This document shows, in pieces, positions 1 through 7,652 of a stretch of 56,258 nt of DNA. This DNA is from an uncultured Bacilli bacterium. Its GTDB lineage: Bacteria > Bacillota_I > Bacilli_A > RF39 > UBA660. The position numbers and the translations under genes were made by a program. How positions within the stretch are numbered: the stretch's first letter is position 1; every line of letters starts with the position of its first letter. The notes beneath the pieces were generated by a model. It was not told the DNA's origin and ran no database searches. It saw only the letters and a program-made list of their open reading frames with translations. Location of the stretch: positions 1 through 56,258 of the forward strand of contig CALVJW010000006.1 of assembly GCA_944332435.1 (NCBI GenBank), in the 5' to 3' direction.

Positions 1-382
1 CTGACTTCTTACTTTCATCAATCGTTACTGTTTCATTTCCATATTCTTTTACGACACAGTATCCATTTAACCATGCTCTTAATTGTGTATCCATATCTTC
101 ATTAATATCTAAGGTAAATTTTGTTGGAACTGTTCCTTTCATATCTAAGTTGCTTGTTTCATCATAATGATATGGTGGATTGACTCCAGCAATTCCTTCC
201 GTTGCTGCCCTTAATTCTGCCGACTTAATGACATTATATCCTGCATCTCTTGATGCTCCTTTTTTCGCATCGTTTATTACATTCATAATCAGTGGGGTTG
301 CGATTAAAGCAATGACTGCTAGTATTACTATTACTGCGAGTAATTCAATTAAGGTAAATCCTGTATTTCTTTTTTTCTTCAT
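1..382 (-). CDS. Type IV pilin-like prepilin (pseudopilin), 3' end cut by window edge
   Basis: Reading the minus strand from an ATG at 382 gives a protein starting MKKKRNTGFTLIELLAVIVI, followed by more hydrophobic residues. This is the class III signal and methylation motif (G-FTLIE) of type IV pilins and type II pseudopilins, cleaved after Gly by a prepilin peptidase. About 127 codons are visible and the frame is still open at base 1, so the C-terminus is missing. After the N-terminal helix comes a small globular part with one Cys. The SD GGAGTGA lies just before the ATG and a good promoter lies at 413-441. No assembly ATPase, platform protein or peptidase gene is in the window. A major pilin, a ComGC-like pseudopilin or an orphan surface protein are all possible. 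Confidence 0.85.
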   Translation of the reverse strand, partial: MKKKRNTGFTLIELLAVIVILAVIALIATPLIMNVINDAKKGASRDAGYNVIKSAELRAATEGIAGVNPPYHYDETSNLDMKGTVPTKFTLDINEDMDTQLRAWLNGYCVVKEYGNETVTIDESKKS

Positions 383-412
383 TCTTTTATTCACTCCTTC
401 TATTCTAACTTT

Positions 413-441
413 AGTATATCAGTTTTCTAGTATACTATCAA
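413..441 (-). promoter_or_regulatory. Sigma-A promoter of the pseudopilin gene
   Basis: On the minus strand, TTGATA (436-441) and TATACT (413-418) are separated by 17 bp. The start codon lies 30 bp downstream with a good SD between. Confidence 0.7.
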
Positions 442-500
442 TATACTTTTCTCGACAATTTTCTATTTTCAAATCACTTCCTTTATTCAGTGTTCTTCTA

Positions 501-535
501 TAAAAAATAGGGAGAGGGCTAAATCGCCCCCCCCC
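501..535 (-). terminator. Intrinsic terminator with a G9 run
   Basis: On the minus strand nine G plus C (535-526), a six-base loop and GCCCTCTCCC (519-510) form a 10-bp stem using two G-U pairs, followed by TATTTTTT. It could end the glyS transcript or a short RNA that starts near 607. Confidence 0.7.
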
Positions 536-613
536 ATTTTTGCTTTTTGCTAATCAATTTCCATTTTATTATTAGCAATTTTCTAATGAGAAGAACTATT
601 TTTCTTTATCATT

Positions 614-643
614 AGTATAACATACATGCTTATCTATTTTCAA
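614..643 (-). promoter_or_regulatory. Possible sigma-A promoter between glyS and the pseudopilin gene
   Basis: TTGAAA (638-643) and TATACT (614-619) are separated by 18 bp on the minus strand. No gene start follows before the terminator at 501-535, so the promoter would make an RNA of about 105 nt. A chance match in AT-rich DNA is possible. Confidence 0.4.
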
Positions 644-671
644 ATTCTTTTTATAAAATAACTTATTAGTT

Positions 672-2042
672 CTAAAACTTAATTTTATTTTCAACATATT
701 CTATAGTTTCTTCAATACTTAATGTAATTTGTTCCATTGTATCGCGATCACGAATTGTTACAGTTTCTTGATTTAAAGTATTATCATCAATCGTAATTGC
801 GAATGGTGTTCCAATCACATCTTGTCTGCGATAACGTTTTCCTATATTTCCTGATTCATCATAAGTAGTCATAAAATGCTTACTAAATTTGTGATATACT
901 TCCATCGCTTTTTCACTATGATATTTTTTCACAAGTGGTAATACTGCTACTTTATATGGTGCGATAGCTGGAATAAAATGCATAACTTCTCTCGTTGTTC
1001 CATCTTCTAAAGTTTCTTCTTCATAAGCTTCATCTAATAGTGCTAATACTACACGGTCACATCCATAACTTGCTTCCACAACATATGGTATATATTTTTC
1101 ATTTGTTTCTGGATCTAAATATTCCATTGATTTTTTACTAAAGTTTTGATGGTTTGTTAAATCAAAATTGGTGCGGTTATGAGTACCATTGATTTCTCCC
1201 CAACCAAAATTAAATAAGTATTCAATATCACATGCAGCTTTGGCATAATGTGCTAATTTTTCATGGTCTTTAAATCTTAAATGTTCTTCTTGTAATCCCA
1301 AATCCATGAAGAATTGTTTTCCAAAATTCTTATAATATTCATAGTAATGTTCATCCGTACCTTCTTTACAAAAGAATTGATGTTCCATTTGCTCAAACTC
1401 AATTGTTCTAAATGTAAAGTTACCTGGTGTAATTTCATTACGGAATGCTTTTCCTATTTGGCCAATTCCAAAAGGTACTTTAAGACGCATACTTCTTTGA
1501 ACATTTAAGAAATTAACAAATTCTCCTTGTGCTGTTTCTGGACGTAAGTATACAACACTTTTAGAATCATTCGTTACACCTCTATGTGTTTCAAACATTA
1601 AATTAAATTGTCTAATATCAGTAAAATCGTGTCCACCACAGTTTGGACAAGGTACATGATGTTCCTTAATATACGCTTTCATTTCATCCATACTCATTGC
1701 ATCTGCATTCGCATTTGGATCAAATTCTTCAATCATATTATCAACACGATGTCGTGTCTTACATTGTTTACAGTCCATAAGAGGATCTGAAAAATTACTT
1801 AAATGTCCACTTGCTTCCCAAACTCGTGGATTCATTAAAATAGCTGCATCTACACCATAACTATTTGGTGATTCTTGAACAAAACGTTTCCACCAACATT
1901 TTTTTACATTATTTTTAAGTTCTACTCCAAGTGGACCGTAATCCCAAGTATTTGCAAGTCCATCATAGATTTCACTTCCTTGAAAAATAAATCCATATTG
2001 TTTACTTAAATTGACTAATTTTTCCATTGTTAACTTTTCCAT
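672..2042 (-). CDS. glyS: Glycine--tRNA ligase, single-chain (alpha2) class II type
   Basis: Charges tRNA-Gly with glycine in the cytoplasm. The 456-residue product is the eukaryote/archaea-like dimeric GlyRS found in many Bacilli and Mollicutes, not the alpha2-beta2 GlyQS enzyme. It begins with the typical KLVNLSKQYGFIFQGSEIY and WDYGPLG, has a Cys-rich insertion (CKQC...CPNCGG, about residues 91-139), the class II motif 2 region FRNEITP and a C-terminal anticodon-binding domain. The start at 2042 follows AGGAGG by 7 nt. A T-box leader precedes it, so expression should rise when tRNA-Gly is uncharged. GlyRS sits downstream of the recO region here, as glyQS often does in Firmicutes, but two unknown genes intervene. 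Confidence 0.97.
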   Translation of the reverse strand: MEKLTMEKLVNLSKQYGFIFQGSEIYDGLANTWDYGPLGVELKNNVKKCWWKRFVQESPNSYGVDAAILMNPRVWEASGHLSNFSDPLMDCKQCKTRHRVDNMIEEFDPNANADAMSMDEMKAYIKEHHVPCPNCGGHDFTDIRQFNLMFETHRGVTNDSKSVVYLRPETAQGEFVNFLNVQRSMRLKVPFGIGQIGKAFRNEITPGNFTFRTIEFEQMEHQFFCKEGTDEHYYEYYKNFGKQFFMDLGLQEEHLRFKDHEKLAHYAKAACDIEYLFNFGWGEINGTHNRTNFDLTNHQNFSKKSMEYLDPETNEKYIPYVVEASYGCDRVVLALLDEAYEEETLEDGTTREVMHFIPAIAPYKVAVLPLVKKYHSEKAMEVYHKFSKHFMTTYDESGNIGKRYRRQDVIGTPFAITIDDNTLNQETVTIRDRDTMEQITLSIEETIEYVENKIKF

Positions 2043-2058
2043 TATTTTCCTCCTAATA

Positions 2059-2187
2059 AAAAAACTTTAGAATATATAAGGACTCAAATAATGAGCGGTT
2101 CCACCTTACTTATTCTAAAGAGAATCACTTTTTTTACATCGCTCTTTGGTTTCCATCCCACGTCATTGCTTGTCAATATCTAAGACA
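2059..2187 (-). promoter_or_regulatory. T-box leader of glyS (antiterminator/terminator clear)
   Basis: The minus strand carries the T-box sequence AAGGTGGAACCGC (2107-2095). A terminator stem pairs CTTTAGAATA (2120-2111) with TATTCTAAAG (2073-2064) and runs into seven T. The T-box bulge UGGA would pair with a tRNA ending UCCA, which fits the U73 discriminator of bacterial tRNA-Gly. The part available for Stem I is short (about 65 nt from the predicted start), and I could not find a convincing glycine specifier codon in it. Confidence 0.85.
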
Positions 2188-2192
2188 GTTAC

Positions 2193-2221
2193 ATTGTATT
2201 ATAAAAGAAATCATTTGTCAA
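2193..2221 (-). promoter_or_regulatory. Sigma-A promoter of the glyS T-box transcript
   Basis: TTGACA (2216-2221) and TACAAT (2193-2198) lie 17 bp apart on the minus strand. The -35 sits in the loop of the preceding gene's terminator, so the two elements overlap. Confidence 0.75.
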
Positions 2222-2228
2222 TGATTTC
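2203..2228 (-). terminator. Intrinsic terminator of the unknown gene at 2242-2727
   Basis: A 9-bp perfect stem, GAAATCATT/AATGATTTC with a four-base loop, is followed by TTTT on the minus strand. Confidence 0.65.
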
Positions 2229-2241
2229 CCATAATATTCCG

Positions 2242-2727
2242 TTAAACACACTTTAATTTTTTTGTATTTTTTTCTCCTACTTTTCGTAGACTATTTAAAA
2301 AATTTTGTGTATAAAAGTTACTTACAAAATAATAAGTAGAATCCAATAGTTGTGGATATCTTTTTAAATTAGATTGTACTATTTTTTCTGGAAATTTAAT
2401 TAACCAATTTTGTTTTTTAAAATCATTACAATATTCAATTTCATGAATTGCTAAATATCTAACAAGATTTGCATGTAATTGTTTTACATCTATTCCTAAT
2501 TTTTCATCGGCTATACCAATTGTCATTAATACTTCATTATAGTCAGGATATTCCATTGCAAGTTGTTCCAATGTTTGGGCATAAATTTCACCAGAAATAG
2601 GAAGTTTTACAGTTCGATAACATTTTCCAAATTCTATCGATTTTCCTCTTTTTTCTTCAAATATAATCGGATAATTACTGTGATATGCCATCACAGATAA
2701 TAATAATTCAATTGCATCTTCTTTCAT
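2242..2727 (-). CDS. Unknown 161-residue protein
   Basis: I do not recognise a family. The product is soluble-looking, with no signal peptide or membrane segment, a mixed helical character, and a basic C-terminal tail (VGEKNTKKLKCV). The start is taken at the ATG at 2727 because GGAG lies 6 nt before it; an in-frame ATG at 2739 has no SD. It stands alone between the terminator at 2781-2817 and its own terminator at 2203-2228, so it appears monocistronic. Nothing nearby suggests a job. Confidence 0.65.
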   Translation of the reverse strand: MKEDAIELLLSVMAYHSNYPIIFEEKRGKSIEFGKCYRTVKLPISGEIYAQTLEQLAMEYPDYNEVLMTIGIADEKLGIDVKQLHANLVRYLAIHEIEYCNDFKKQNWLIKFPEKIVQSNLKRYPQLLDSTYYFVSNFYTQNFLNSLRKVGEKNTKKLKCV

Positions 2728-2780
2728 TTGTTTCTCCATTCTATTTTACGGGTGCAGTATCCATTTTACTATTCGTAATA

Positions 2781-2817
2781 AAAAAAAAACAAAAATTCGT
2801 CTGAAACAGTCGAATTC
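2781..2817 (-). terminator. Intrinsic terminator after the Cys-repeat membrane protein gene
   Basis: On the minus strand AATTCG-A-CTG / CAG-A-CGAATT forms a hairpin followed by a long T run (2790-2781). Confidence 0.75.
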
Positions 2818-2859
2818 TTGTCCCATTTATTTATTTGTTACATATTTCATATATTAAAA

Positions 2860-3561
2860 CTAAAAATACTCTAAACAATTTTTCATCTTATCATCTCCAA
2901 ATAATGTAAAAATAAACTCCAAGAAAGTTGGCAACATCAATAAAATAATAGCAATAATTAAACGATTTACAAATGTCTTCCATGCTTTTTTCATATCATC
3001 AGCATTATCACTGGCAGTTGCCCTAGTAAAATCCATCATTCCCATAACTACAACAACAACCATAGATAATAGAATAACAGTTCGATAAACTTTACCTAAT
3101 AAGACTGCCATTCTTTCACTTAATAAGCCATTGCAAACATAGTAATTTTCTTCTTTGATTTCACCATAATAACTTTCATCTTTTTGTCCTGCTAAATTTG
3201 CTTTATATAGTTTTTCCAAATCTGCCTTAGATTTTTTCTCACCTTTATCATTCGTACAAGTTTCGTCTTTACATTCCCATTTATTTTTTGAGCGCCAAGC
3301 CCGAAACTTTATATCATCATCATACATTTGCTTCAATTTATCTTCGCTTACCGTCTCATTTTTATAATTGGTACAAGTTCCGTTTTTACATTCCCAGCTT
3401 TCTTCTTTTTTGTACTCTTCAAATTGTTCATTATAAGTAACGGAATCTTCCCAATCCGGGCGCCATGAATCTGGTAGATCTGATACATCTTCAGCTTTTA
3501 CTATTGTAGGAATTAAAAACAAAACTCCTATTATCATTAAAAATATAATATTTCTTTTCAT
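2860..3561 (-). CDS. Secreted/membrane protein with two Cys repeats and a VirB2-like two-helix C-terminus
   Basis: Residues 1-23 form a signal peptide (KRNIIFLMI...VKAED). Two copies of a Cys-containing repeat follow: WECKNGTCTN at about 56-65 and WECKDETCTN at about 95-104. Each is followed by a charged Lys-rich stretch ending L-x-x-x-Y. The last 85 residues hold two long hydrophobic segments (about 153-176 and 198-222) separated by a short polar loop, the layout of VirB2/TrbC-type conjugative pilins. The whole fold is therefore exported with a disulfide-capable ectodomain. No other secretion or conjugation gene is present, so a pilin role is only a topological guess. Start ATG at 3561 has GGAGAG before it, and an extended -10 promoter lies at 3583-3591. 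Confidence 0.7.
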   Translation of the reverse strand: MKRNIIFLMIIGVLFLIPTIVKAEDVSDLPDSWRPDWEDSVTYNEQFEEYKKEESWECKNGTCTNYKNETVSEDKLKQMYDDDIKFRAWRSKNKWECKDETCTNDKGEKKSKADLEKLYKANLAGQKDESYYGEIKEENYYVCNGLLSERMAVLLGKVYRTVILLSMVVVVVMGMMDFTRATASDNADDMKKAWKTFVNRLIIAIILLMLPTFLEFIFTLFGDDKMKNCLEYF

Positions 3562-3582
3562 TTTATCTCTCCAATCAATATT

Positions 3583-3591
3583 ATTATAACA
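3583..3591 (-). promoter_or_regulatory. Extended -10 promoter (TGTTATAAT)
   Basis: On the minus strand TGTTATAAT lies 21 bp before the start codon at 3561, directly after the recO terminator. The -35 is poor, as is usual for extended -10 promoters. Confidence 0.5.
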
Positions 3592-3592
3592 T

Positions 3593-3621
3593 AAAAAAAC
3601 AAATCTGAGTCCCTAGATTTA
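3593..3621 (-). terminator. Intrinsic terminator of the yqfC-recO gene run
   Basis: AAATCT/AGATTT with an eight-base loop precedes GTTTTTTT on the minus strand. It overlaps the recO stop codon. Confidence 0.65.
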
Positions 3622-4359
3622 TTTTACAATCTTATTTAAATTTTGTATAAACGCTTTGCTCTTTAAATATAACCCGGTATATCTTTCATAATATTCATCT
3701 AAAAAAGTATTAATTTCAAATTTATATTTATCTTTGATTTCTAATTTTTCTATTTTAGAAATATCAACATAGTAAAACATTCGAATTAATTTAATTGTTT
3801 TTGGATCATTTACATGTTCTTGCATTGTCTTACAATTACTACATAAATAACCGCCTAAACTACTCGATAATGTTGTAATATTTGTCTTAGATCCACATTT
3901 ACAACAACCATCTAAGATTGGCATCACTCCTAAGTAATCTAAATATTTTAGTTCAATTATGTTAGTTATAATCATTGGATCATAACCTTCTTCTATTTTT
4001 AGTAAAGCATCTATCAACAATTGATAAATTACTTCATTATTATTATGACGATAAACTTGCTCAGCTAGTTCTAATAAAAAACTAGCGTAACTAATTTTAT
4101 CAATATCCATTTTTATTTCTTTAAAATAGTTTAAAACATCCACATTTGTCAAAGTAGAAAGTTTATCTTGTTTGTAAACAATATAAAAATATCCATAAGT
4201 CAATTTTCCTGTAACACTTCGAAGTGGACTTTTCATTGTTTTAGCCCCCTTCGCCATCAATCCGATAATTCCATGTTCTTTTGTAAATAAATTTATAATT
4301 TTACTTGTTTCGCCATAACTTTTCTCGTTTAAAATAATACCTTCTACTTTTTCAATCAC
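3619..4359 (-). CDS. recO: DNA repair protein RecO
   Basis: RecO loads RecA onto SSB-coated single strands with RecR (RecFOR pathway). The 246-residue product has the N-terminal OB fold (KVEGIILNEKSYGETSKIINLFT, the RecO hallmark), the AKGAK motif, and a zinc-binding pair CCKCG...CSNC at about residues 152-177, followed by a helical C-terminus. The start is a GTG at 4359: GGGAGTG lies 6 nt upstream, spanning the end of yqzL, so the two genes are tightly coupled. Length and order (era-yqzL-recO) match Bacillus. It is the last gene before the terminator at 3593-3621. Confidence 0.95.
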   Translation of the reverse strand: MIEKVEGIILNEKSYGETSKIINLFTKEHGIIGLMAKGAKTMKSPLRSVTGKLTYGYFYIVYKQDKLSTLTNVDVLNYFKEIKMDIDKISYASFLLELAEQVYRHNNNEVIYQLLIDALLKIEEGYDPMIITNIIELKYLDYLGVMPILDGCCKCGSKTNITTLSSSLGGYLCSNCKTMQEHVNDPKTIKLIRMFYYVDISKIEKLEIKDKYKFEINTFLDEYYERYTGLYLKSKAFIQNLNKIVK

Positions 4360-4361
4360 GA

Positions 4362-4469
4362 TTACACTCCCTTTTGACTACTTTGTTCTAATCGTTCTAA
4401 TTCTTTATATTTCATATAATATTCAATTTTACCAGTTTTTCGAAACATATCCCAAAGTAATTGTTTCAT
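4362..4469 (-). CDS. yqzL: YqzL-family small protein (35 aa)
   Basis: A 35-residue frame starts at ATG 4469 (MKQLLWDMFRKTGKIEYYM) and ends TAA at 4362, two bases before the recO start. YqzL proteins are short, carry a W-x-x-F-x-x-T-G-x-I-x-x-Y pattern and sit between era and recO in Bacillus and relatives; both the pattern and the place agree. AGGTGATT lies before the start. The function of the family is unknown to me. It is easily missed because of its size. Confidence 0.8.
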   Translation of the reverse strand: MKQLLWDMFRKTGKIEYYMKYKELERLEQSSQKGV

Positions 4470-4513
4470 AAAAATAATCACCTCTATTACTATAGTGGTA
4501 ATTATTTTTATCT

Positions 4514-5398
4514 TTATTCAAAATCATGAAAACCAAACTCTTGTAAATACTTTTCTCGATCACACCATTTTTTTATTGTTCTAACATAAATTTCTAAATA
4601 AACAGGGCAACCTAGTAATTCTTCAATTTCTGGTCTTGCTCTTACACCAATTTCTTTTACCATGGAAGCATTTTTTCCAATTACAATCTTTTTTAACGCA
4701 TCCCGATCTACAATGATACAAACATTAATAATATATTTATTTTTTGTTTTCTTCATTTGTTCTGTAATGCAAGTTAAAGAATGGGGAATTTCATCATTCG
4801 TCAATTGAAATACTTTTTCTCTTACGATTTCACTTACTAAAAAGGAAATTGGTTTATTTGTAATTTCATCTTCTCCATAATATCTTACCTGATCTGGTAA
4901 ATAAGTACGAATTGCTTTCATTAGTTCTTCAATATTTCTCTTTTTTAAAGCGGATACAGGAACAATTTCTTTAAATGGATATAAATCTTTATATTCTAAT
5001 ATTTTTTGAAAAATTTGTTCATTTGATAAACCATCAATTTTATTTAAAACTAAGATTACAGGTTTTTCAGCTTGCTTTAATCGCTCTAATATATATTGAT
5101 CACCTGGTCCTAATTTTTCTTTTACATCCGTTAAAAATAAAATAACATCCACATCGTCAATACTATAATAAGCTTGTTTATTTAAATATTTTCCTAATTT
5201 ATGATTTGGTTTATGAATTCCAGGAGTATCAACAAAAATAATCTGAGTATCATCATCGTTGTAAATTCCTTGGATTGCATTTCTGGTAGTTTGTGGTTTA
5301 TTAGAAGTAATCGCAACTTTTTTACCAACAATACCGTTTAATAAAGTAGATTTTCCAACATTAGGGCGCCCAATTAAACTAACAAAACCACTTTTCAT
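4514..5398 (-). CDS. era: GTPase Era
   Basis: Era is an essential GTPase that binds the 3' end of 16S rRNA and helps mature the 30S subunit. The 294-residue product shows G1 GRPNVGKST (11-19), a switch with TTRNAIQG, G3 DTPG (58-61), G4 NKID and a C-terminal KH domain with the VIGKNASMVKEIG loop. The start codon at 5398 lies inside the last codons of cdd (4-bp overlap), so translation is coupled. It sits in the ybeY-dgkA-cdd-era-yqzL-recO order typical of Firmicutes, which groups 16S rRNA maturation genes (YbeY, Era). Confidence 0.97.
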   Translation of the reverse strand: MKSGFVSLIGRPNVGKSTLLNGIVGKKVAITSNKPQTTRNAIQGIYNDDDTQIIFVDTPGIHKPNHKLGKYLNKQAYYSIDDVDVILFLTDVKEKLGPGDQYILERLKQAEKPVILVLNKIDGLSNEQIFQKILEYKDLYPFKEIVPVSALKKRNIEELMKAIRTYLPDQVRYYGEDEITNKPISFLVSEIVREKVFQLTNDEIPHSLTCITEQMKKTKNKYIINVCIIVDRDALKKIVIGKNASMVKEIGVRARPEIEELLGCPVYLEIYVRTIKKWCDREKYLQEFGFHDFE

Positions 5399-5781
5399 TT
5401 TAAATCCTCCTCACTAAAAGGAAAAGGACATAGTTCTGCGACTGTAAAAACTCGTTTTTCACCATTTTTATTCATACAGGTTATTTTCGCTTGTTTATCA
5501 AAAAATTCTAATATTAATTGCCGACATACAAAACAACATGTACTAATTTCACTATTATCTACCATGACATAAATTTCTTGAAAATCACCCTTCTTATATC
5601 CATTTGCAATCGCTGTTGTAATTGCGTTTCTCTCGGCACAAATTCCTGCATGAAAGGATGCATCTTCAACATTAACACCAGAAAACATTGTTCCATCTTT
5701 CATTACGACAATTGATGATACTTTAAAATTAGAATACGGACTATAAGAGTTTTGTAATAATTGTTGTAACTTTTCTACCAT
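5395..5781 (-). CDS. cdd: Cytidine deaminase
   Basis: Converts cytidine/deoxycytidine to uridine/deoxyuridine in pyrimidine salvage. At 128 residues it is the short tetrameric zinc form. The motif HAGICAERNAI (about residues 44-54) supplies the first zinc Cys and the catalytic Glu, and CCFVCRQ (about 81-87) supplies the other two zinc Cys. The N-terminal SPYSNFKVSS and GVNVEDASFHAG are typical. AGGAG precedes the ATG at 5781; the gene overlaps era by 4 bp. Confidence 0.96.
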   Translation of the reverse strand: MVEKLQQLLQNSYSPYSNFKVSSIVVMKDGTMFSGVNVEDASFHAGICAERNAITTAIANGYKKGDFQEIYVMVDNSEISTCCFVCRQLILEFFDKQAKITCMNKNGEKRVFTVAELCPFPFSEEDLK

Positions 5782-5791
5782 AACTTCTCCT

Positions 5792-6196
5792 TTATAACGT
5801 TGTAATTAATGTAATAATTTTAGGAAGAAAAATAATTCCCCCACAAAAAATAGCTGTTATTGCAAACACAAATACAGCAGCGCTCGCCGTATCTTTTGCA
5901 ATTTTAGCTAATGGATGTATTTTAGGACAACTTAAATCTACTACTGCTTCAATCGACGTATTAATTAATTCTGTTGCGATAACAAGGCCAATTACTAATA
6001 CACAAATTAACCACTCGAATAAATTGAGTTTAAAGAAGATTCCGGCTAAAATAACAACCATCATTGCAAGAACATGAACAAACATACTCTGTTCATATTT
6101 ATAGGCATATCGAAGACCATCTATAGAATATCCAAAACTTCGAATAAAACGACCTATTCCCATTTTCTTTTGTTCTTCTCTTTGCTCTTGATTCAT
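5792..6196 (-). CDS. dgkA: Undecaprenol/diacylglycerol kinase, DgkA type (copy 1)
   Basis: Small membrane kinase; in Gram-positives this family phosphorylates undecaprenol, feeding the lipid carrier pool for wall synthesis. The 134-residue protein has three membrane helices and the family signature ATELINTSIEAVVDL (Glu and Asn coordinate Mg-ATP), plus the conserved AKDTASAAV. The N-terminus RFIRSFGYSIDGLRYAYKYEQSM matches the amphipathic surface helix. It lies 10 bp after a paralogue (6207-6599), and the two share the same motifs in the same order, pointing to a tandem duplication. Confidence 0.92.
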   Translation of the reverse strand: MNQEQREEQKKMGIGRFIRSFGYSIDGLRYAYKYEQSMFVHVLAMMVVILAGIFFKLNLFEWLICVLVIGLVIATELINTSIEAVVDLSCPKIHPLAKIAKDTASAAVFVFAITAIFCGGIIFLPKIITLITTL

Positions 6197-6206
6197 ATTC
6201 TACCAC

Positions 6207-6599
6207 CTATCCAAACACCAACATTTTTGGTATAAAAATAATTAAAAAACAAATAAAAGCTACACCCGAAAAGACAAATACAGCGGCACTTGCCGTGTCT
6301 TTTGCAACCTTTGCTAACGGATGTATTTCCTGTGTTACTAAGTCTACTACCGCTTCAATTGCGGTATTAATTAGTTCTGTTGCACCAATTAGTCCTAATA
6401 CCATAACACAAATTGCCCATTCTACTTCACTAATTTTGAGCAAAATTCCAAGTGTTACTACAATGATGCAAGAAATCATATGAATTGTCATACTTTGTTC
6501 ATATCGATAAGCATAATGCAATCCCGAAAAAGAGTTTCTAAAACTATCCAAAAAACGTCTTTTACTAAATTTCTTTCTCTCTTGTAATTCCGTATTCAT
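6207..6599 (-). CDS. Undecaprenol/diacylglycerol kinase, DgkA type (copy 2)
   Basis: This 130-residue protein parallels its neighbour: SFRNSFSGLHYAYRYEQSM, three hydrophobic helices, ATELINTAIEAVVDL and AKDTASAAVFVFSG. All catalytic positions I can recognise (Glu, Asn, Glu, Asp) are kept, so it should be active. One copy may act on undecaprenol and the other on diacylglycerol, but nothing in the sequence tells which. The start at 6599 lies 35 bp inside ybeY; a downstream Met (about residue 37) would be too late because it removes the conserved N-terminal helix. Confidence 0.88.
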   Translation of the reverse strand: MNTELQERKKFSKRRFLDSFRNSFSGLHYAYRYEQSMTIHMISCIIVVTLGILLKISEVEWAICVMVLGLIGATELINTAIEAVVDLVTQEIHPLAKVAKDTASAAVFVFSGVAFICFLIIFIPKMLVFG

Positions 6600-7023
6600 T
6601 TAGTACCTCCTCTTGCTTTGCAAACATAATTTTTTCTTCTTTTTCTGTCATATGATCATACCCTAACAAATGGTAAAAACCATGAATACATAAAAAGGCG
6701 TACTCTCTTAATAAACTGTGTCCATACTCTTTTGCTTGTTCTTTAGCTTTATCAACACAAATATAAATATCACCTAATACTCTACCATCTAAAAATTCAA
6801 TATCCTTATGATCTTCTAATGCAAAGGTAATAACATCTGTTTCACGATCAATTCCTCGATAAGTATAATTCAATTTATGAATCTCTTCTTTATTTACAAA
6901 AATAATATTAAATTCAACCGGTTCTATTTTTTCTTTTTTAATTGCAAAATTAATGAAATCTTTTAATGTTTCTATATAAGGTATTTCTTCCTTGGTTTCA
7001 TTAAAAAATTCAACTTGATTCAT
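6565..7023 (-). CDS. ybeY: Endoribonuclease YbeY (16S rRNA maturation)
   Basis: Metal-dependent RNase involved in 16S rRNA 3' processing and ribosome quality control. The 152-residue product carries the zinc motif HGFYHLLGYDH (H-x3-H-x5-H, about 114-124), the N-terminal NKEEIHKLNYTYRGIDRETDVITF and GDIYIC. It overlaps the VanZ gene by 4 bp upstream and the second dgkA by 35 bp downstream. Together with era just downstream this keeps two rRNA maturation factors in one transcript. Confidence 0.95.
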   Translation of the reverse strand: MNQVEFFNETKEEIPYIETLKDFINFAIKKEKIEPVEFNIIFVNKEEIHKLNYTYRGIDRETDVITFALEDHKDIEFLDGRVLGDIYICVDKAKEQAKEYGHSLLREYAFLCIHGFYHLLGYDHMTEKEEKIMFAKQEEVLNEYGITREKEI

Positions 7024-7637
7024 ACTATGCCTCCTACTACCACTGCTTGATAAAAATAAAAGCTAATTCCAATCAAAATCAACACTATTATTATATTATA
7101 AAAGATTTCGTTTTTCAATATAGGTGGTAGTTTTGCTTGTAACTTTGTTAAGATATAGCAAATGTAAAATCCACAAATTCCTCCGAGTATATTTAAAACA
7201 ATATCATCAATATCAAATACTCTCCCAATACAAAGTTGTGTAACTTCAATCGTAGCGGATGTAATAACACTCAAAATCACTTCACTACGTAGTTTTTCTA
7301 ATTTTAAGAAATAAGTAATAAAAAAACCATATGGCATAAACATAATCATGTTGCCAATTACATTACGATAAAATAAAGGGCTTCCTAATTGATAGCGAAA
7401 CATTTCTTTAAATGGAACAAAATTAGAAGAAGACCAACTAACATCTTGAAAAGTTACAACATAAAATAAGCATAAAATATAAATTAAGAATGCCAACTGT
7501 AACACTTCACGATAAAAAATAAACTTTGTCTTATTTTTTATATAGTAAGTAATTTTCATACTAGCTAAAATAGTAGTCAATATTAAAATCATTGGCCAAC
7601 TATTTTTAAAAATATTGATTACTATTTCAGTCATCAT
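7020..7637 (-). CDS. VanZ-family membrane protein
   Basis: A 205-residue protein with about five hydrophobic segments and the VanZ-like pattern: NFVPFKEM, NVIGNMIMFMPYGFF, then EVTQLCIGRVFDIDDIVLNILGGICGFYICYIL. VanZ proteins are membrane proteins linked to low-level teicoplanin resistance or lipid handling; the biochemical role of the family is unclear. In related Firmicutes the genes phoH and pgpH usually lie between yqfD and ybeY; here neither is present and this gene fills the place. It overlaps ybeY by 4 bp. Confidence 0.8.
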   Translation of the reverse strand: MMTEIVINIFKNSWPMILILTTILASMKITYYIKNKTKFIFYREVLQLAFLIYILCLFYVVTFQDVSWSSSNFVPFKEMFRYQLGSPLFYRNVIGNMIMFMPYGFFITYFLKLEKLRSEVILSVITSATIEVTQLCIGRVFDIDDIVLNILGGICGFYICYILTKLQAKLPPILKNEIFYNIIIVLILIGISFYFYQAVVVGGIV

Positions 7638-7652
7638 AGTAATACCTCAATT

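Noticed and set aside
180-503. 107-codon plus-strand frame at the window start
   Set aside because: It is antisense to the pseudopilin gene and its promoter; no SD, and the minus-strand prepilin motif is unmistakable.
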